64,000 bases of DNA from Aselliscus stoliczkanus. Its lineage: Eukaryota; Chordata; Mammalia; Chiroptera; Hipposideridae. Position 1 is the first letter of the stretch; the number at the start of each line of letters is the position of its first letter. Positions 46,737-60,474 of the stretch are shown piece by piece. The stretch covers positions 132,425,001-132,489,000 of the forward strand of contig CM066731.1 in the NCBI GenBank assembly GCA_033961575.1. The letters run 5' to 3'. Made by a program: the position numbers and the translations under genes. The notes under the pieces were generated by a model that was given only the letters and a program-made list of their open reading frames with translations, had not been told where the DNA came from and did no database searches.

Positions 46737-47151
46737 TTTTTTTGAAATTTTTTAAAAAAATTATTTTATTGGGGAACTGGAGAAGGGGAACAGTATTGGG
46801 GAATTGGGGAAGGAGAACAGCCAAGTTATTTTTCAGTCTTAGTTGTGGAGGGCACAGCTAGCTCAGCTCCAAGTCCAGTTGCCATCCGGCCGCCCATTGG
46901 CAGCTTGCGGCAGCTTAGCTCAAGGTGCCGTGTTCAATCTTAATTGCGGATGGGTGTAGCCTACCATCCCATGTGGGAGTCAAATTTGTTGTTAGGAGCA
47001 TGTGCTCTAATCAGCTGAGCCATCCTGCCACCTGATGGCAGCTCAGCGGTGACTCAGCACAGTCGCAGCTCACTGGCCCATTTGGGAATCGAACTGGCGA
47101 CTCTTGCTTAGAGCTCGTGCTCTAAGCCAACCGAGCCACATGGCCAGCCCA
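46737..47151 (-). mobile_element. VES/Rhin-like composite bat SINE
   Basis: On the minus strand it has a GGCTGGCCATGTGGCTCGG head, a second tRNA-like module (GGATGGCTCAGCTG), an ACTTGGAGCTGAGC linker and a tail with CCCAATAAAAT. The duplication GAAAAGATTCTTCTTTT / GAAAATGTTCTTCTTTT lies at 46720-46736 and 47152-47168. Confidence 0.85.
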
Positions 47152-47169
47152 GAAAATGTTCTTCTTTTC

Positions 47170-49715
47170 AGAAATTTCTGTCTCCAGCCCTGTGTACCTT
47201 CAAAATTTGGCAAATGTCTCAAAGGGCTATGTCTGTTTTGAGTCTCCAGTTTTGTCACCCTAACTCCATGGCACTCTGCTGAGTCAAGCTCAGATTCTCA
47301 CCCTATTATCTGAGCCCAGAGTCAGCAAATGTCCCCAGAAAAAAAAGCAGCTTCAAGTCATCATCTCACATTTCTGGTTTTCCCTTCTGTAGAATTTTAA
47401 CTTCCACAATATACATTGTTTTCTAAGATCTCTGATTATTATAAACACCTCTGATTATTACCTAGCTTTTCTAATTGTTTTATTGTGGTGACTTTAGTTT
47501 GCCACAAACTATTCTAGCTTACCCACATTGGAAGTTTTAAAATAATCTTTGAACGTAGCATTATATCTTAAGTGAAATAATCACATACATGACAGCTTTA
47601 TACTTTGCAAGTGATGTACATATTTTACAAATGAATTATAATTATGACTTGGCTATAATGGCCAGTCTTGGAAAGATTGCAATTCAGAGACCAGATGAAC
47701 CCACCAGTGGAAAAAGTCTTCATAAAAGTTATAAAAATGTCCAAATAAAAGAATGTCAGATAGGAGAAAATCTCAGGATTTTGATAGAGAAAACAATTCA
47801 GGACTAGCTGAAGACATTGAGCAGAAATCAAAGCAGGTTTACCTGGATGTAGATTTTGGGTGGGGGTGTATGACAGTTATAAGGCTGAGAAAAAGAAACA
47901 GGATTTTATCTTCTGAGATGCTTGAAAGAGAAGGCAGAAACCTAAGCCTTGGGGAATAGAAGTACTGGAAAGTAAGGCAGGGATTTACATCCTTTGGAAA
48001 AAAAATAAAAAAAGAAGAAAAGAGGTTGTATGTAAAATGGGGTTGTCTAAATATGTAATTGTACCTAGAAATAGGTTATTTCTGCCATCTGAATAATAGG
48101 AGATCAGGTAAACGTTCTCATAATTTTTGTTCCTTAATCAACTTAAGTGTCTCTATTAGTCTTTCGTATGAACTGGGGAACTAATTTAGCTATGTACCAT
48201 GTGACATTCTGCACCAGAAAAAATGTAAACGAGATTGCTTTTAAAATGTGAAAAAAAAAAAAAAAAAAGAAAGATAAAGAAAGAAAAAAGGTAAGGGTTC
48301 AGCCAAAGGATAAAAAAGGCAAAATCCCATAGTTGACCCAGGCATATTTGACTTCACCCCATGATTTCCTGAAACTCAGGCCTTTTCAGTTTCTGCTGTC
48401 TCAGTACCTGATTGGCTTTAGCCTGGGACAAGCCTGACAGTCCCCATCTAGAAGTCTCTTTTTTTTCCCATCCCTGTCCAACTAACAAAGTTATATTTCA
48501 AGTGTTTCCTCTGTTTTGGAGCTACTTCGCATCAACTTTCCCTGATTAAATTGACTCCTCCTCCTCCTTTGTTTTGTCATTCAGTATACTTTTGTATAGA
48601 TTCTTACGTACTTTTTCTTTTTCTTTCTGTAGGTCCTGGTGATTTATTAATATTCAAAGAATAATAAAAAAGCAGAGAGTTAGTTGGATCATCTTAATTA
48701 CTACAGGCATAAAAGCTTGATGGATTAATCTCCATATCTGAGACAGGCTTGTCAGTGAGACAGTTTTATCAGTTGGTGTGAAGAGGAGATAGGAAAGAAA
48801 AGGAATGTCCAGAAGCCTGGAAGTTTTGGTTTAGTGCTGGCCAAACCTAAAATCACCCATCCTTTGATTTGATCCCTGTGATACAAAACCAAGTGCTTTA
48901 AAACTAGCCACTAATCCATTATATTATTTTTCTTTTCTTTTTTTTGTTTAATTACTAGTCACATTTGAGGTTTTCAATGTTAAACATAATCGCTTGCTGC
49001 TCAGTGCAGTTGAAAACACAGAGCGTATTTAGACTACAGAAGACTTCGATAGATCTTAGAACTGCCTTAAATATCATGGCCTCTCTCCTTTGATAGCAGA
49101 CTTGACAAGAGGTATTATTGGGACTGCTCAAAAGGGTTTTCAGAATGAAAGAGTTTCTCCTATGACAAATATAACAGGTGAGTTATTAAAACATTAATTA
49201 TGCAGGACCACCTAGGGAGATAATTGCATTCTTATTCATGCTTAAACCAATGAAACATATTTTTTCCTTCCTTCTTCCAAAGAAGGAACTAGAATTTTCT
49301 TTGAAATCCAGGGTTTTTCTTACTCTTAAGAAAGAATTAAGCCAAGGCTCTGAAAAGCAAATGCAGTCAATTGTCTGAGAGGGGAAGGGATATAAGCTGT
49401 GTGCTTAAACGTTAAGGGGTGACCTGGAGACATTGTTGGGAAAGGGTAGTATAATTTCTGGTGAATTTGGTTTCTGGAGCCTTCATGAATGCGTCAGCTC
49501 TGAGACAGCAGGACACCAGACTTGTGGCTGGTGAGAGGCAGCGAAGAACTTGGTGCTAAGTGTTTGGGACTCAGGGAGAATCTGCCATGGCTAGTTGAGC
49601 TGACAACCAAGAGTCATAAGTACCTGGATCTATGTCACATAAAGTCATTACACCAGGCAGAGGGTGGAGGAGGGATGGCAGTGTGGCTGAAAGATCATAT
49701 TTGATTACACTTCAA
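47170..49715. other. No gene seen; poly(A) run at 48250-48268
   Basis: Unassigned DNA. The A run and the purine-rich stretch to 48300 could be a retro-insertion tail, but I recognise no parent transcript. The frames 47589-47959 show no domain. Confidence 0.4.
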
Positions 49716-49721
49716 AATGAA

Positions 49722-49747
49722 TTGTGTGTGTGTGTGTGTGTGTGTGT
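49722..49747 (+). repeat. (TG)n microsatellite
   Basis: About thirteen TG units. Confidence 0.95.
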
Positions 49748-49749
49748 AT

Positions 49750-50825
49750 GAAAGTGAGTGTGTATTATTTACCTATCCACAGGTATTTAGGCAAGGGTGT
49801 GTGTATTTTCCTGTGTAATGCCTGATAGTGATTTTCCTGCCAATCTTAGTGAATTTGTTTTAATCTGATTTTCCTTATTTTAGAAATATGACATTATTTT
49901 GTGCCCTCAATATTTTTTTAATTTTTAAACAATTTTATTAGTCTGAAAATGGAATTGGATGCCTGGGAAATTAGTAAATTACCTGTTGTTGAATCCAGTC
50001 AAATGGATTAGCTTCCAGGGACTTTGTGGGAAAGAATCCTACATTGGTTGAGAGGTTAAAACATATTTTTATTCCTAGTTGTATCTCTAGTAGTTAGGAA
50101 AGTACCAGGCATATAACAAGAGTGGTGGTTATATATGTTGAATAAATGGATGAATAGATAAATGCATTAAAGTGAAGCCCAGTGTGGATATTAGATGAAT
50201 ATATGGATGAACTGAACAGTTATTAGAACATAATTTATATGGATGCTGTATCAAGCAAGTTATATATTTCTAGGGGAGATTTGAAGAAATCAATGCTTAA
50301 ACCTGTTCATTTCACTTGCAGTAACAGTTCTTATTGATGCTACAAAATTTAATCTAATTGCTAGTGTACCCTCAGAGAGGAGCCTGCTTACTCAGGACTC
50401 ATTTGGAAATTGTGGCTCCTCTCATTTTGTCCCTCTTCTCAGCACTAAGTGCTGACTGCTTGCCTTTTTTGTTCATTCACCACTGCATCATTGTCATCTG
50501 GATTAAGAGTTTTTTTTTGCTCATTGAAATAGTTATATGTGGCTTTTCATTTCCAAGGGTGACCCTCTTACTAGAGCATAAGATGGAAACATATCCTCTT
50601 CTTGTTCCTTATGTGTCCTTTAAAAACTAAAACAAAAACTTAAATGTACTAAAAAGATGAACATTTTTCAATCATTGTTCCTACAGAGACAATATTTAGG
50701 GATGGTTGATCATGCCATCGATGCATGTTCCTTGTCTGACGTTATTTTTAGCTGTTCTCTCTACTGATGGAAGCGTGGTTCATCTTTATGCTGTTTGCCG
50801 CATAAATGCTTTCAGTGTTATTTTA
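49750..50825. other. No gene seen
   Basis: No repeat or coding signal. The 90-codon frame at 50358-50630 is unassigned. Confidence 0.4.
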
Positions 50826-50829
50826 TTTA

Positions 50830-50890
50830 AATTGAGCAAAGTATAGTAGAAAAGACACTGGTCTGAAAATTCTGGCTGGAGGTAGGTAAC
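50830..50890 (+). mobile_element. Possible MIR fragment
   Basis: AGTATAGTAGAAAAGACACTGG followed by TCTGAAAATTCTGGCTGG recalls a MIR 5' part. It is short and uncertain. Confidence 0.3.
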
Positions 50891-50894
50891 TTGT

Positions 50895-51580
50895 CCTTCA
50901 GTTTTAGTTGGTTTTAAAACAAACGCACATAATATTTTTTGAACTAAAAAACAGTTTTTTAATATCAGGGATTTTTTTTTTATGCTGTATACATTTGGAT
51001 TTTGAAAATCTGGTTCAGATTTGTACATGTAAAAGTTACACACTGCAGCATTTATGTTTCCTGTTTTGAACAGCCCTGTTTTAGAAAATATTTTGCCAAA
51101 TATTTTCCATTTGTTTTAAGATAAATGTGTCACCCTTTGAATTTATCTGGATAATGTGAGAAAATGACATTTCTTCCATTAGAGTTATTCGCATTTTTTT
51201 TTTTTTTTTTTACACAACTCAAGCCTGGGCTGGTAGGTATAAGGTGGGTAGAGTCTGCATATGCTAATGCTTACAGCCAGAGAAGAAGATAGTGGTGAGG
51301 ATTTTTTTTTTTGCAAAACACTTAGAAAAATCCATCTTCTTACCCTATTCTGAAATTACTCCAGCAATTCTTTCACAAATTAGTCATCCAAGTTTGATTG
51401 ACATATTCAGTAAAAGAAAGTTTAATTTATTGTGTTTTAAGGTTCGATTTTCATTGTAAAAACCTTTATTGTTAGGAAACCTTCTTTTCTCTTACATTGA
51501 GCTGAAATCGGCTTCTCTTGAGTGTATCTGTATTTTGTTTTTAGTTCTAAAATTTGAAGCTTTCCAGAATAAATTAAACT
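50895..51580. other. No gene seen; T runs
   Basis: Contains T runs near 51193-51211 and 51302-51312 with no recognisable body attached. Confidence 0.4.
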
Positions 51581-51600
51581 CACTTCTACATAATAGTTCT

Positions 51601-51711
51601 TTTTTTTTTTTTTTTTTTGAGGGCAGTGTCACTGGCCCTCATATATGGGACCCAAACCGGGGCAGCTGGCTTCCCAAGCCAGTGCTTAACCACCACACCA
51701 CTCAGCCAGCC
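51601..51711 (-). mobile_element. Short tRNA-derived SINE
   Basis: A T tail, GAGGGCAGTGTCACTGG, and a head degraded to CTCAGCCAGC. The duplication CTACATAATAGTTCT / CTACATAATGGTTCT lies at 51586-51600 and 51712-51726. Confidence 0.9.
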
Positions 51712-51729
51712 CTACATAATGGTTCTTCA

Positions 51730-53070
51730 ACAGTTGTTAAGACCTTTAATGCCTCTTCTTCCTACTTTCTTTTTCAGGATTAAGTATCTTCAGCTCCTTC
51801 CCATTTTGGCTATCTTTTGGAGGTCCTTCAATTTGTCCATATCTTTTAAAAACAGAGAAATAATTTAAAAACAGAGAAATAATTATGTAGGCAGTTCCTG
51901 AATTACAAATATTTGATTTACATGACAGAACCTTCTATGAATAGTGGGGAAGTCTGAATCAAGAACCCCTATTTTCTCAGGAGAAAATGTTATTCTTAGG
52001 TTCAAAGTTCTAGAAAATAACTTTTAGGCCCTTGCTAAAATCAGGGCTGACTCTTTTCTCTAGACTAAACCTTTGGTTTTCAATGCGTCCAAAAAACAAA
52101 TCCAAGGAAACCAACAAAAAACAATAAGGCAGAAATTTCATGACCCAAAAGGTAAAGAGCTTTGTTAATCTTTGCTTGTGGAATCCTTTAAAATTTCCTA
52201 TGTCCGAGCTACTCTGGGCCTTGTAGACCTGTGGCAGGTGGACAGAGCTCTATGTACCCGTCACTGAGTAGTGTCTGCTCCACCGGTGTTCTGGGTCTTG
52301 GACAACCTTTTCTGGAGCAGATAGCATTCATCCAAGTGCTGACATCAAAGGGAAACTCTGTCTCTTCATTTTAGGAAGATTAGCAGCAGGGAATGGACAG
52401 CTGGCAAAATTTTGGATAAAGATTTCTGTTATGAGCTTTTCAATCATTAAACATTGATGTTTTTGCTGACGAAGATAACCTTAACATTTCCCTCAGCGTG
52501 ACTAAACTTTAGACAGGTTTCTTCCTGACTATAGCCCCTGACCTCCCTTTTCTTAGAGCATGTACAGCAGCCCTCAAATAATGTCATTTTGTTCAACGCT
52601 GTTTCGTTAAAATGTTGATGAAATAATAATTAACAGTCACCATCAGCCATAATCTGTTATTTGTATCTTTTTTTATTTTCTGGCAAAAAAGAAAATTATT
52701 AAATGTATGATGATGATCAGAAAGATTTAGGACCATAAAAGAAGATTTGACCTGGGGACTCCAAGAGCACAAATCCAGGGCAAAGAAATATAGACAATTT
52801 CTTTCTCATATGCAAATGCAGTTAATACTTTCACTGGTAGCAGGCACTCTGGAAATGTTTTGCCTTCGAGTGGCTGACATTTGCTCCTGGCTTGCCCTAT
52901 TGGAATCAGGATTGATTTTACTGTTAAAAATATTTATAATTGTGGCTTGTTTTGATCTCAGATGAAATCAAATGGGATTAAGACATGCTTGGACATGTCT
53001 AGTACACCTGATGACCTATGAGGGCCCTCTTCCTCTGAGGGCTGATGGTGACTGAGTGAATATATGTTGA
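51730..53070. other. No gene seen
   Basis: Unassigned DNA. A tandem duplication of TTTAAAAACAGAGAAATAAT occurs at about 51845-51884. Confidence 0.4.
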
Positions 53071-53074
53071 GAGA

Positions 53075-53830
53075 GGGAGTAGCCCAACTTGATGAATTTG
53101 CCTTTTTCTCTTGGATGCAGCCTTCTTCATTCCTCTGATAGCTTCTCATCATGTCCTCCACTTCTGCCACCATCAACTCTATGTGGAAAGTGGGAATGGC
53201 CTTCTAACTGGCCCCAGGCTTTCTTCCTTGTACCCTTGCAATTTATTTCCCACCTGGCATCCACAGTGATCTTTTAGAAATGTCCTTTCCAAAGGTCACT
53301 CTGCCACTCTCAACTCTCCAATGACTTCTTAACATGTTCCAAATAAAATCCAAAGTAATCTCCAGAGCTAGAAGAGCCTTAGTGACCAGGCCCTTCTTTT
53401 ACGTCATTTCCTGTACTTGGCTTTTTACTTATGGCTCTCTAGCTGCCAGACCTTCTTGCATTTCCTTCCTGCCCAGTGTAGTTAACAGCCTTTGCACCGC
53501 TGTTCCCTCAGATGGGAATGCTTTCCCCAGGTATTTGTGTTGCTGCCACCCCAGCTTTATTTAACGTTCTGCTCAAATGTCATCTCCTTAGAAAGACCAT
53601 CTCTAAAAGTATATTTGATTATTCTTTTCCCCTTTTCTTGCTTTTTATCTTTCATAACCGCTCTCTGTGTTTGAAGTTATAAAGTACTTATCTGTTTATT
53701 GTCTGCCCCACCCCCACTCCCCCATTAGTCTGTAAACAAGAACTTTGTCTTGATGCTGCATCAGAAGTACCTAGAATGGTGCCTGACATTTAGCAGCAGG
53801 CTATGCCTGTCATATTTGTATGCTGATCAA
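53075..53830 (+). mobile_element. L2 LINE fragment
   Basis: A long run in L2 order: CACTCTCAACTCTCCAATGACTTC, AAATAAAATCCAAAGTAATC, GCTCAAATGTCATCTCCTTAGAAAG, TATAAAGTACTTATCTG and AATGGTGCCTGACATTTAG. Confidence 0.75.
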
Positions 53831-53834
53831 ATGA

Positions 53835-56085
53835 ACAAATTTATACCTGCAGGTTGATGAGCTTGTGAAAACTCTAGTTACACAAATAGAGACTACTTGT
53901 GTAAGTCTCTCTTGTGTATTCTGGTACTCTCCTACAGGTAGATAACATCATGGATTACAATGGTGTATGTGTGATATAGACAGAAGCACTAAATTAAATA
54001 CATAACACTTTATGACAAAATGCACTTTGAGTTCCAAATAACTGGCTTATACATTACTTTTTGGAACATGTTACATTTAAGTTGGTCATACCTTGGCCTT
54101 TGATAAATGTAGCCAAAAATTTCAATGGTACATTTTGCTAAATGTTGTTACTAAGATCATGCTGTTTCTGGAGAAATGTTAATTTCCTTGGTAACCATGG
54201 AACCCAATTGTTGAGGAAGTTAGGAATTTTTTAATAGCATCTTTACTTAAAATTTCATGAAATTTGTTTATTTGGAGTACTAAGGATGTGAGGGTGAGGC
54301 TAAATTTCTCTGCCACGTTGGAGAGATAATTGACAAGAGGTAGGATGAGGGTCAGCCCTAGCGAATAAACAATGCCCAGTTTTTAACTGAGAAAGCATGT
54401 TGAGTCAGAAGAGAAGCAGAAAGTCCAATGGTGATCACTGGAATTGGGTGAAAGCTATAACATGGTGGGCATGCAAGGACCTAAATTTACTGAGGTATGT
54501 TTGATACTAAAACCACAGTAATCATAATTACAGATCCCATCTATATGAAAGGTTCTGTCTCCCAATATGTAGTTTTGTTCTGGTCAGCAATGGTTTAGGC
54601 ATTACAGAAGGGGTATGGAACATTTACTGACCACTCGCTATGCCAGACACTGCTACTGTACAGACATTGTCTCATTAAAGCTTCCAGAAACCCTACAGAG
54701 TGGGTACTTACATTGTCTCCGTTTCATAGTGAGGTGGCTGGGCTTAGAGTGGATAAGCAGCACAGTAAGCACACCGTGCTGGAATACTAATCCAGGGCTG
54801 ACAGCAGTCAATTCTGTCTTCTGTGGCATTCTATGATTATGGCTCCATAAGACGGAGGAATAAACAATCGATGGCATAGACTCTGAGGCCAGCATTTCAG
54901 AAAGTTGTCAATATTCTTGTATTTTTCTTGAAAGCTTTTAAAGTTATCATTAGGGATTTAGGACTAAATTGGAAGGACTTGCAAGATGACGATATAGTGC
55001 ACATTAACTCTTAGGTCTTAGAGTTCTCATGTGATTTTGTTTTTTATCAGCATGTATCCTTCCATAAGAGCATTCACACTAAAGAGAACAATTGAAATTA
55101 CTAGTTCTTATGAATATTCATATAGATGAATTCACAGCCAGTCACTAAAGCATGATTTTCTGCTCTGCTTGAGTTTGAAAATTCTTATCAGTTTGGTATC
55201 TTCTTGTTTGTCTTATTATTTATAATGGATACCTACTGCAATGAATCCAGAACACAGAAAAATGGTAGCAAGAAAATGGGTGAATGAATGCAACATGTAA
55301 ATACCATAGTAATTAAAAAGTTATCTGTATTTTTGAGGTCAGAGGGGTCTGTGGGTCCTTCAGGAAATGGGAGTGAGGAAACTCTACTCTGGGGCATCAG
55401 GGCATATGGGGGATAGCTTCTCCTTCATTCTATTATTTCTGTAAGGAACCTGATTTGAGGCTTTTGGTCTAAGGGATGGCAGCCTCAGACTCTGAACTTT
55501 GCCCTGCTTCCAGAGTCTTGCATTATTTGCTTAGTACAAGTCATTTAAGTTTTAAAAATAATCTGTTTAGAGATTTGCCTTTCTGCCTGCACAGAAGCCT
55601 TTCCATAGGTGTGTGTTTTGATTTGCCCACACCAGACTCCAGTCCCTCAGAGCAAGGGCCTTCCTCATGAACTCCCGCTAAGCCACCCCACACATGAAGC
55701 TCCTCATGAGAGTCTTAGCAGTGAACGTAACGTGCAACGAAGAAGCAGTTCTAATGGTGGGAGTTTGTACTACCAGGGGACTGGGAGGTCTTCTTTTTTT
55801 CCTTCTTCAGTATACTTTTCTGTGTTCCTAATATTAACTCAATCTCTGTAAATTGTAAGCCATTAATGTGCTAAAAAAAAAAATCAAAGTATTTTCTCCA
55901 TTAATGTTTTTTAAAAGAAACCAGAATTGCTAGTCCTTACATAGATTAACAAGCATTTCCCACCTGTGTGCCTGATAGTCTGTTTTGCTTTTTAAGGATT
56001 AGGACCTATAGAAATATAATTAGGTTTATAATCACGAAGGAGAGATAAAACCAAGCAGGGTTGACTGCTTTTCCATCAGGCTTAC
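53835..56085. other. No gene seen
   Basis: Unassigned DNA. Frames such as 54615-54836 and 55609-55851 have no recognisable domain. Confidence 0.45.
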
Positions 56086-56088
56086 TAA

Positions 56089-56800
<712 letters not shown>

Positions 56801-56812
56801 AAAATTAAAGAG

Positions 56813-57207
56813 GGCTGGCCAAGTGGCGCATTGGTTAAGAGCTGGTTTGGGATGCCAGCAGCCCCAGTTCGGATCCCACATGAAGGCCAGTGACACTATC
56901 CTCTACAGCTAACAACAACTCCACCTGGAGCTGGGCTGTGCAAACCCCAGCGACGGTGTAGGTTGCAGCCCCTGCGGCAGTGGGGTGTCATAGGCTACAG
57001 TGAGCTGCCAATAGCGGTGGTGAGCGACCATCCAGAGGTGAGCGACCGATCTACCTCATCTGGGAAGAGCGCAATGACGATACCAACATTCTTCGCAACT
57101 ATACTGAAGAACAAAAAGACAGCAACTTGTCTGTCTGTTCCCCTTCCCTGATTCCCTAATGCTGTCCCCCTCTCCCAATTCCCCAATAAAATCTTAAAAA
57201 AAAAAAG
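56813..57207 (+). mobile_element. Long composite SINE, sense strand
   Basis: Head GGCTGGCCAAGTGGCGC, B-box-like GTTCGGATCCC, body with CAACAACTCCACCTGGAGCTGG and an AGCGACCATCCAGAGG region, then a CCCCAATAAAATC tail and A run. The duplication AAATTAAAGAG lies at 56802-56812 and 57208-57218. This copy shows the family in its own orientation. Confidence 0.92.
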
Positions 57208-57219
57208 AAATTAAAGAGA

Positions 57220-58510
57220 AAAAGGTAATACATGTGATTATAATAACCATGACCAGAAAAAATTTTAGTCTGATGAGAAAATTGGACACTGTTAAAGATG
57301 ATAATAAAAATGCATGTGGCGAGGCTTATGAAAGTTTTGTGCTTGAATTTCAAATTTGACTGAAATTCTGGCAGCAAATAGTAAAACATGATTAGTTATA
57401 CAGCTGTTAATTGTATGTGTGAGGGCATTTCAAGTCATAAATAATAAAAAAAACAACTCAAACTGGTTCTCAAGGGACTAAAAATATCCATTGGTGGGGT
57501 GGCAACCAGGTCTGGTTTAACCAGAACTTGGTCTGATTGACTGAGATATTCTTGGCATTTTCATCTTTTTTTGTGTTGATTTCATCTCAGTGTTGTCACA
57601 AGATCCTGCAGCAGGGCTAGGCTCACATCCATATCCAACTACATGTGTAGGCTGTCTTATATGCCCTTCTCTTAAGTCAGAGACTTCCTTTCCATTTTGT
57701 CTAGTAAACCTACCCTCACATCTTAGTAACCTAATCATTTGATCGATAACCTGCCAATGGAATGCTGTGGGCTGATTGGCTTAGGCCTAGTTTCCTGAAC
57801 AAGAAAGCCAGATAATGTTGGGCCTCCCTGAAACTGTATGATCAATTTCCCTTCAAGTTCATGAGCTATATATGGTTTAGGGGTAGATGTCTGGACAGAT
57901 ATTAGAAATTAGGAAAGAGAAACAGATGAAACCAACAACGTCTTATATACAAGCTACCAGAGGGAAATTGACTATCTTTATTACTTAGGAATTTAACATT
58001 CTAGATTCATTTATTGGTTACCAAAGGCTATTTTGGACTTGCGTTCAGAGACCATCATGATATTTGGCAGATTCTAATGTTAAGTAAAAGTAAATCATAA
58101 AAAGAGCCTATAATAACTGTATCTGTCATGTGGACTCTGCTGAAGATAACTGACTTCATAAAATTTTTACATGAAGAATTGGCTGATGGGTTGAATGTTT
58201 TCAATATAAGTTATGCAGTTTTGCCCAAGTCTTTTCCTACTTTCCACCATATTATCCTAATATTTACTAAATAGAGGTAAAAATCATTGCCTGTCCATCA
58301 AAATATGTTGACTTGGTAAACTTTTCTCAATATGGAAGAAACCATTTTTGGTGAGTGGGTAGGGGAACAGACTTAAATAGAAACATAAAACTTTTAGCTA
58401 GGGCTAAAAGCTTAGCTGGGGTTAGAAATTTTGGATTTAAAGATATGTCCCAAGTTCAAAGATACTGTTACTTTGGTGGTTAAGATGTTAGATAATGATG
58501 TATCTGACCC
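57220..58510. other. No gene seen
   Basis: Unassigned DNA. Frames at 57389-57156 and 57738-57517 are not recognisable. Confidence 0.45.
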
Positions 58511-58511
58511 T

Positions 58512-58513
<2 letters not shown>

Positions 58514-58561
<48 letters not shown>
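58514..58561 (+). repeat. (CA)n microsatellite
   Basis: About 24 CA units, uninterrupted. Confidence 0.98.
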
Positions 58562-58564
<3 letters not shown>

Positions 58565-60470
58565 TCCCAGTAATATGAGCCACGATCATGAGGAGACTTA
58601 TTTCTAAATGTTATTTTTTTTCTCCAGAGTATCTATGGGATTTTAAATAATATGACTGCTATTGCCTAGATATGGAGGAAAAAAATCAACATTGGAAAAA
58701 TATTTTAAAGTAAAATTTAAGGATGAATTAACAATAATAATTGTTCAGTCTTGCTTCTCTTTTTGATGGTACTACCCTGTCCTTCTCCCTCCCTGTCTTT
58801 GAGGATAGTGTCCACATTTAGACAATGGCTCCTAATCTTCTGGCTCTGCTTTGCTTCAGGATGGTTTTTTCTTTAAAGACACTGGTCTTGGCAGGTAAAT
58901 CAATTCCCGTAAGTACACTCTCCTGAAATGAAGGCAGGTTCAGTGTCCTTCCTCTCTGGAGGCAGCACCAGCCAGTATTTTATTATCTTTCCCAAATCAT
59001 GACACTCAATGAAGTGTGGAACTCATAAAAGATGAATTTACTTTAAGGTCCAAGAGAGAAAACATAACAGAAAATGAGAAGTTTCATCATAAATGCATCA
59101 CTGAAGTTGCCCAGGGAGACTTGGTGATGGTGAAACTATCTAATGGCCACAGAAATTGTATCTCCCCTTATTCATGACTGACACTCTAATGGAATCTCAG
59201 ACTGTCTCAGCATACTATCTGTACCAGCTTCATTTTCTCTTTCAGGTACAAAGCAGTGTTTCTGGTTTGACCCATTGTTCTAAGCTAGGCAGAGAGTTAC
59301 TTTGGCATTGGCCCAAAGGACAATAGGGAAGTGATTTAGCTAAAATTACATATTGATCTCCCCTTCAACCATCATCCTTTCCAGTTAAATTACCCTGCTT
59401 TTTCCTGAGGGATGACTGTGGGTTTTCAAAACCTGCTCAACCCAGCTTCTTAGGTGATAATTTTTCCTCATACAGTTTTCTGATTTAGATTGTGATACAT
59501 TTAAATTATTGTTATTTTCACAAAATGAATACCAATTTTAGAGTGTTTTAAGCACAGGCATTTGGTAAAAAAATTTCTAGAAGTAAGACAAATGAAATAT
59601 TTGCTGATATGAACCTTTAGGGAAAAAAATTCACTACTATGGGAAAATTGAATATTCTTCCTTCTTATTATTTTTGCCTAGTGTGGTTTCCCTACAGTTT
59701 TCCATATTGCTGAAAAAGTCTTCTTTACTAATTTTTACTATTTTTTAATCTCTTGTGGCTGGAAGGAAGTTTATGCTTGTTTTCTTTTCTTTTTTCTTTT
59801 CTTTTTTTTTTTTAACTTCAGATGCATGGACTTCAGTTGACCATACTCCTTGGTTTATGACACACTTTCATTAGTCCATGAAAAGTCATTCCCTGATTGA
59901 TGCAGTAGGTGTTCAAGGAATAGTATCCTTACCACTTCAGAAACTTCTTCAGTATAGGACATGGACAAGAGGATCGAAAATTGATCAGAACTATTTCCTT
60001 TACCACAGACATTAGAGGTTATTGACAGTCCCTCCGTGAGTCAAAACTATATTCTAACATGGAACTACTGTATATTTTTTATATTTTATTTTACAAGATA
60101 TGAATGTTAAAGGGCATATCATTGAATGTGATATGACTTTTACAGTTCTATGATAAATTTACTATGTTAAATATTACTATAGATAAATGTCTGATCTGAT
60201 GAACTCTGTCTCCTTATTCTAGTCAAGATTTAGATGTTTGGAATGTATACAGTCAGCAGTGCACCCTTTATACATTTCTGTCTTAAAGAGGTTCAATTCT
60301 GTCTAGATCCTACAAGTTGAATAGTCAGTTACTAAGTATCATTAATGGTGTGCTTGATATTCACTGCTGACTCAGTGGCCAGGCTAGTCCAATTGAGGTT
60401 AAAAGGCAGTTAAGTGCCACCCAGGGAAAAAGAGAGTCCATGATTTGAGGTTGCTGAGGACAGATAACGT
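58565..60470. other. No gene seen
   Basis: Unassigned DNA with a T/C-rich run near 59779-59813. Confidence 0.45.
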
Positions 60471-60474
60471 GCAC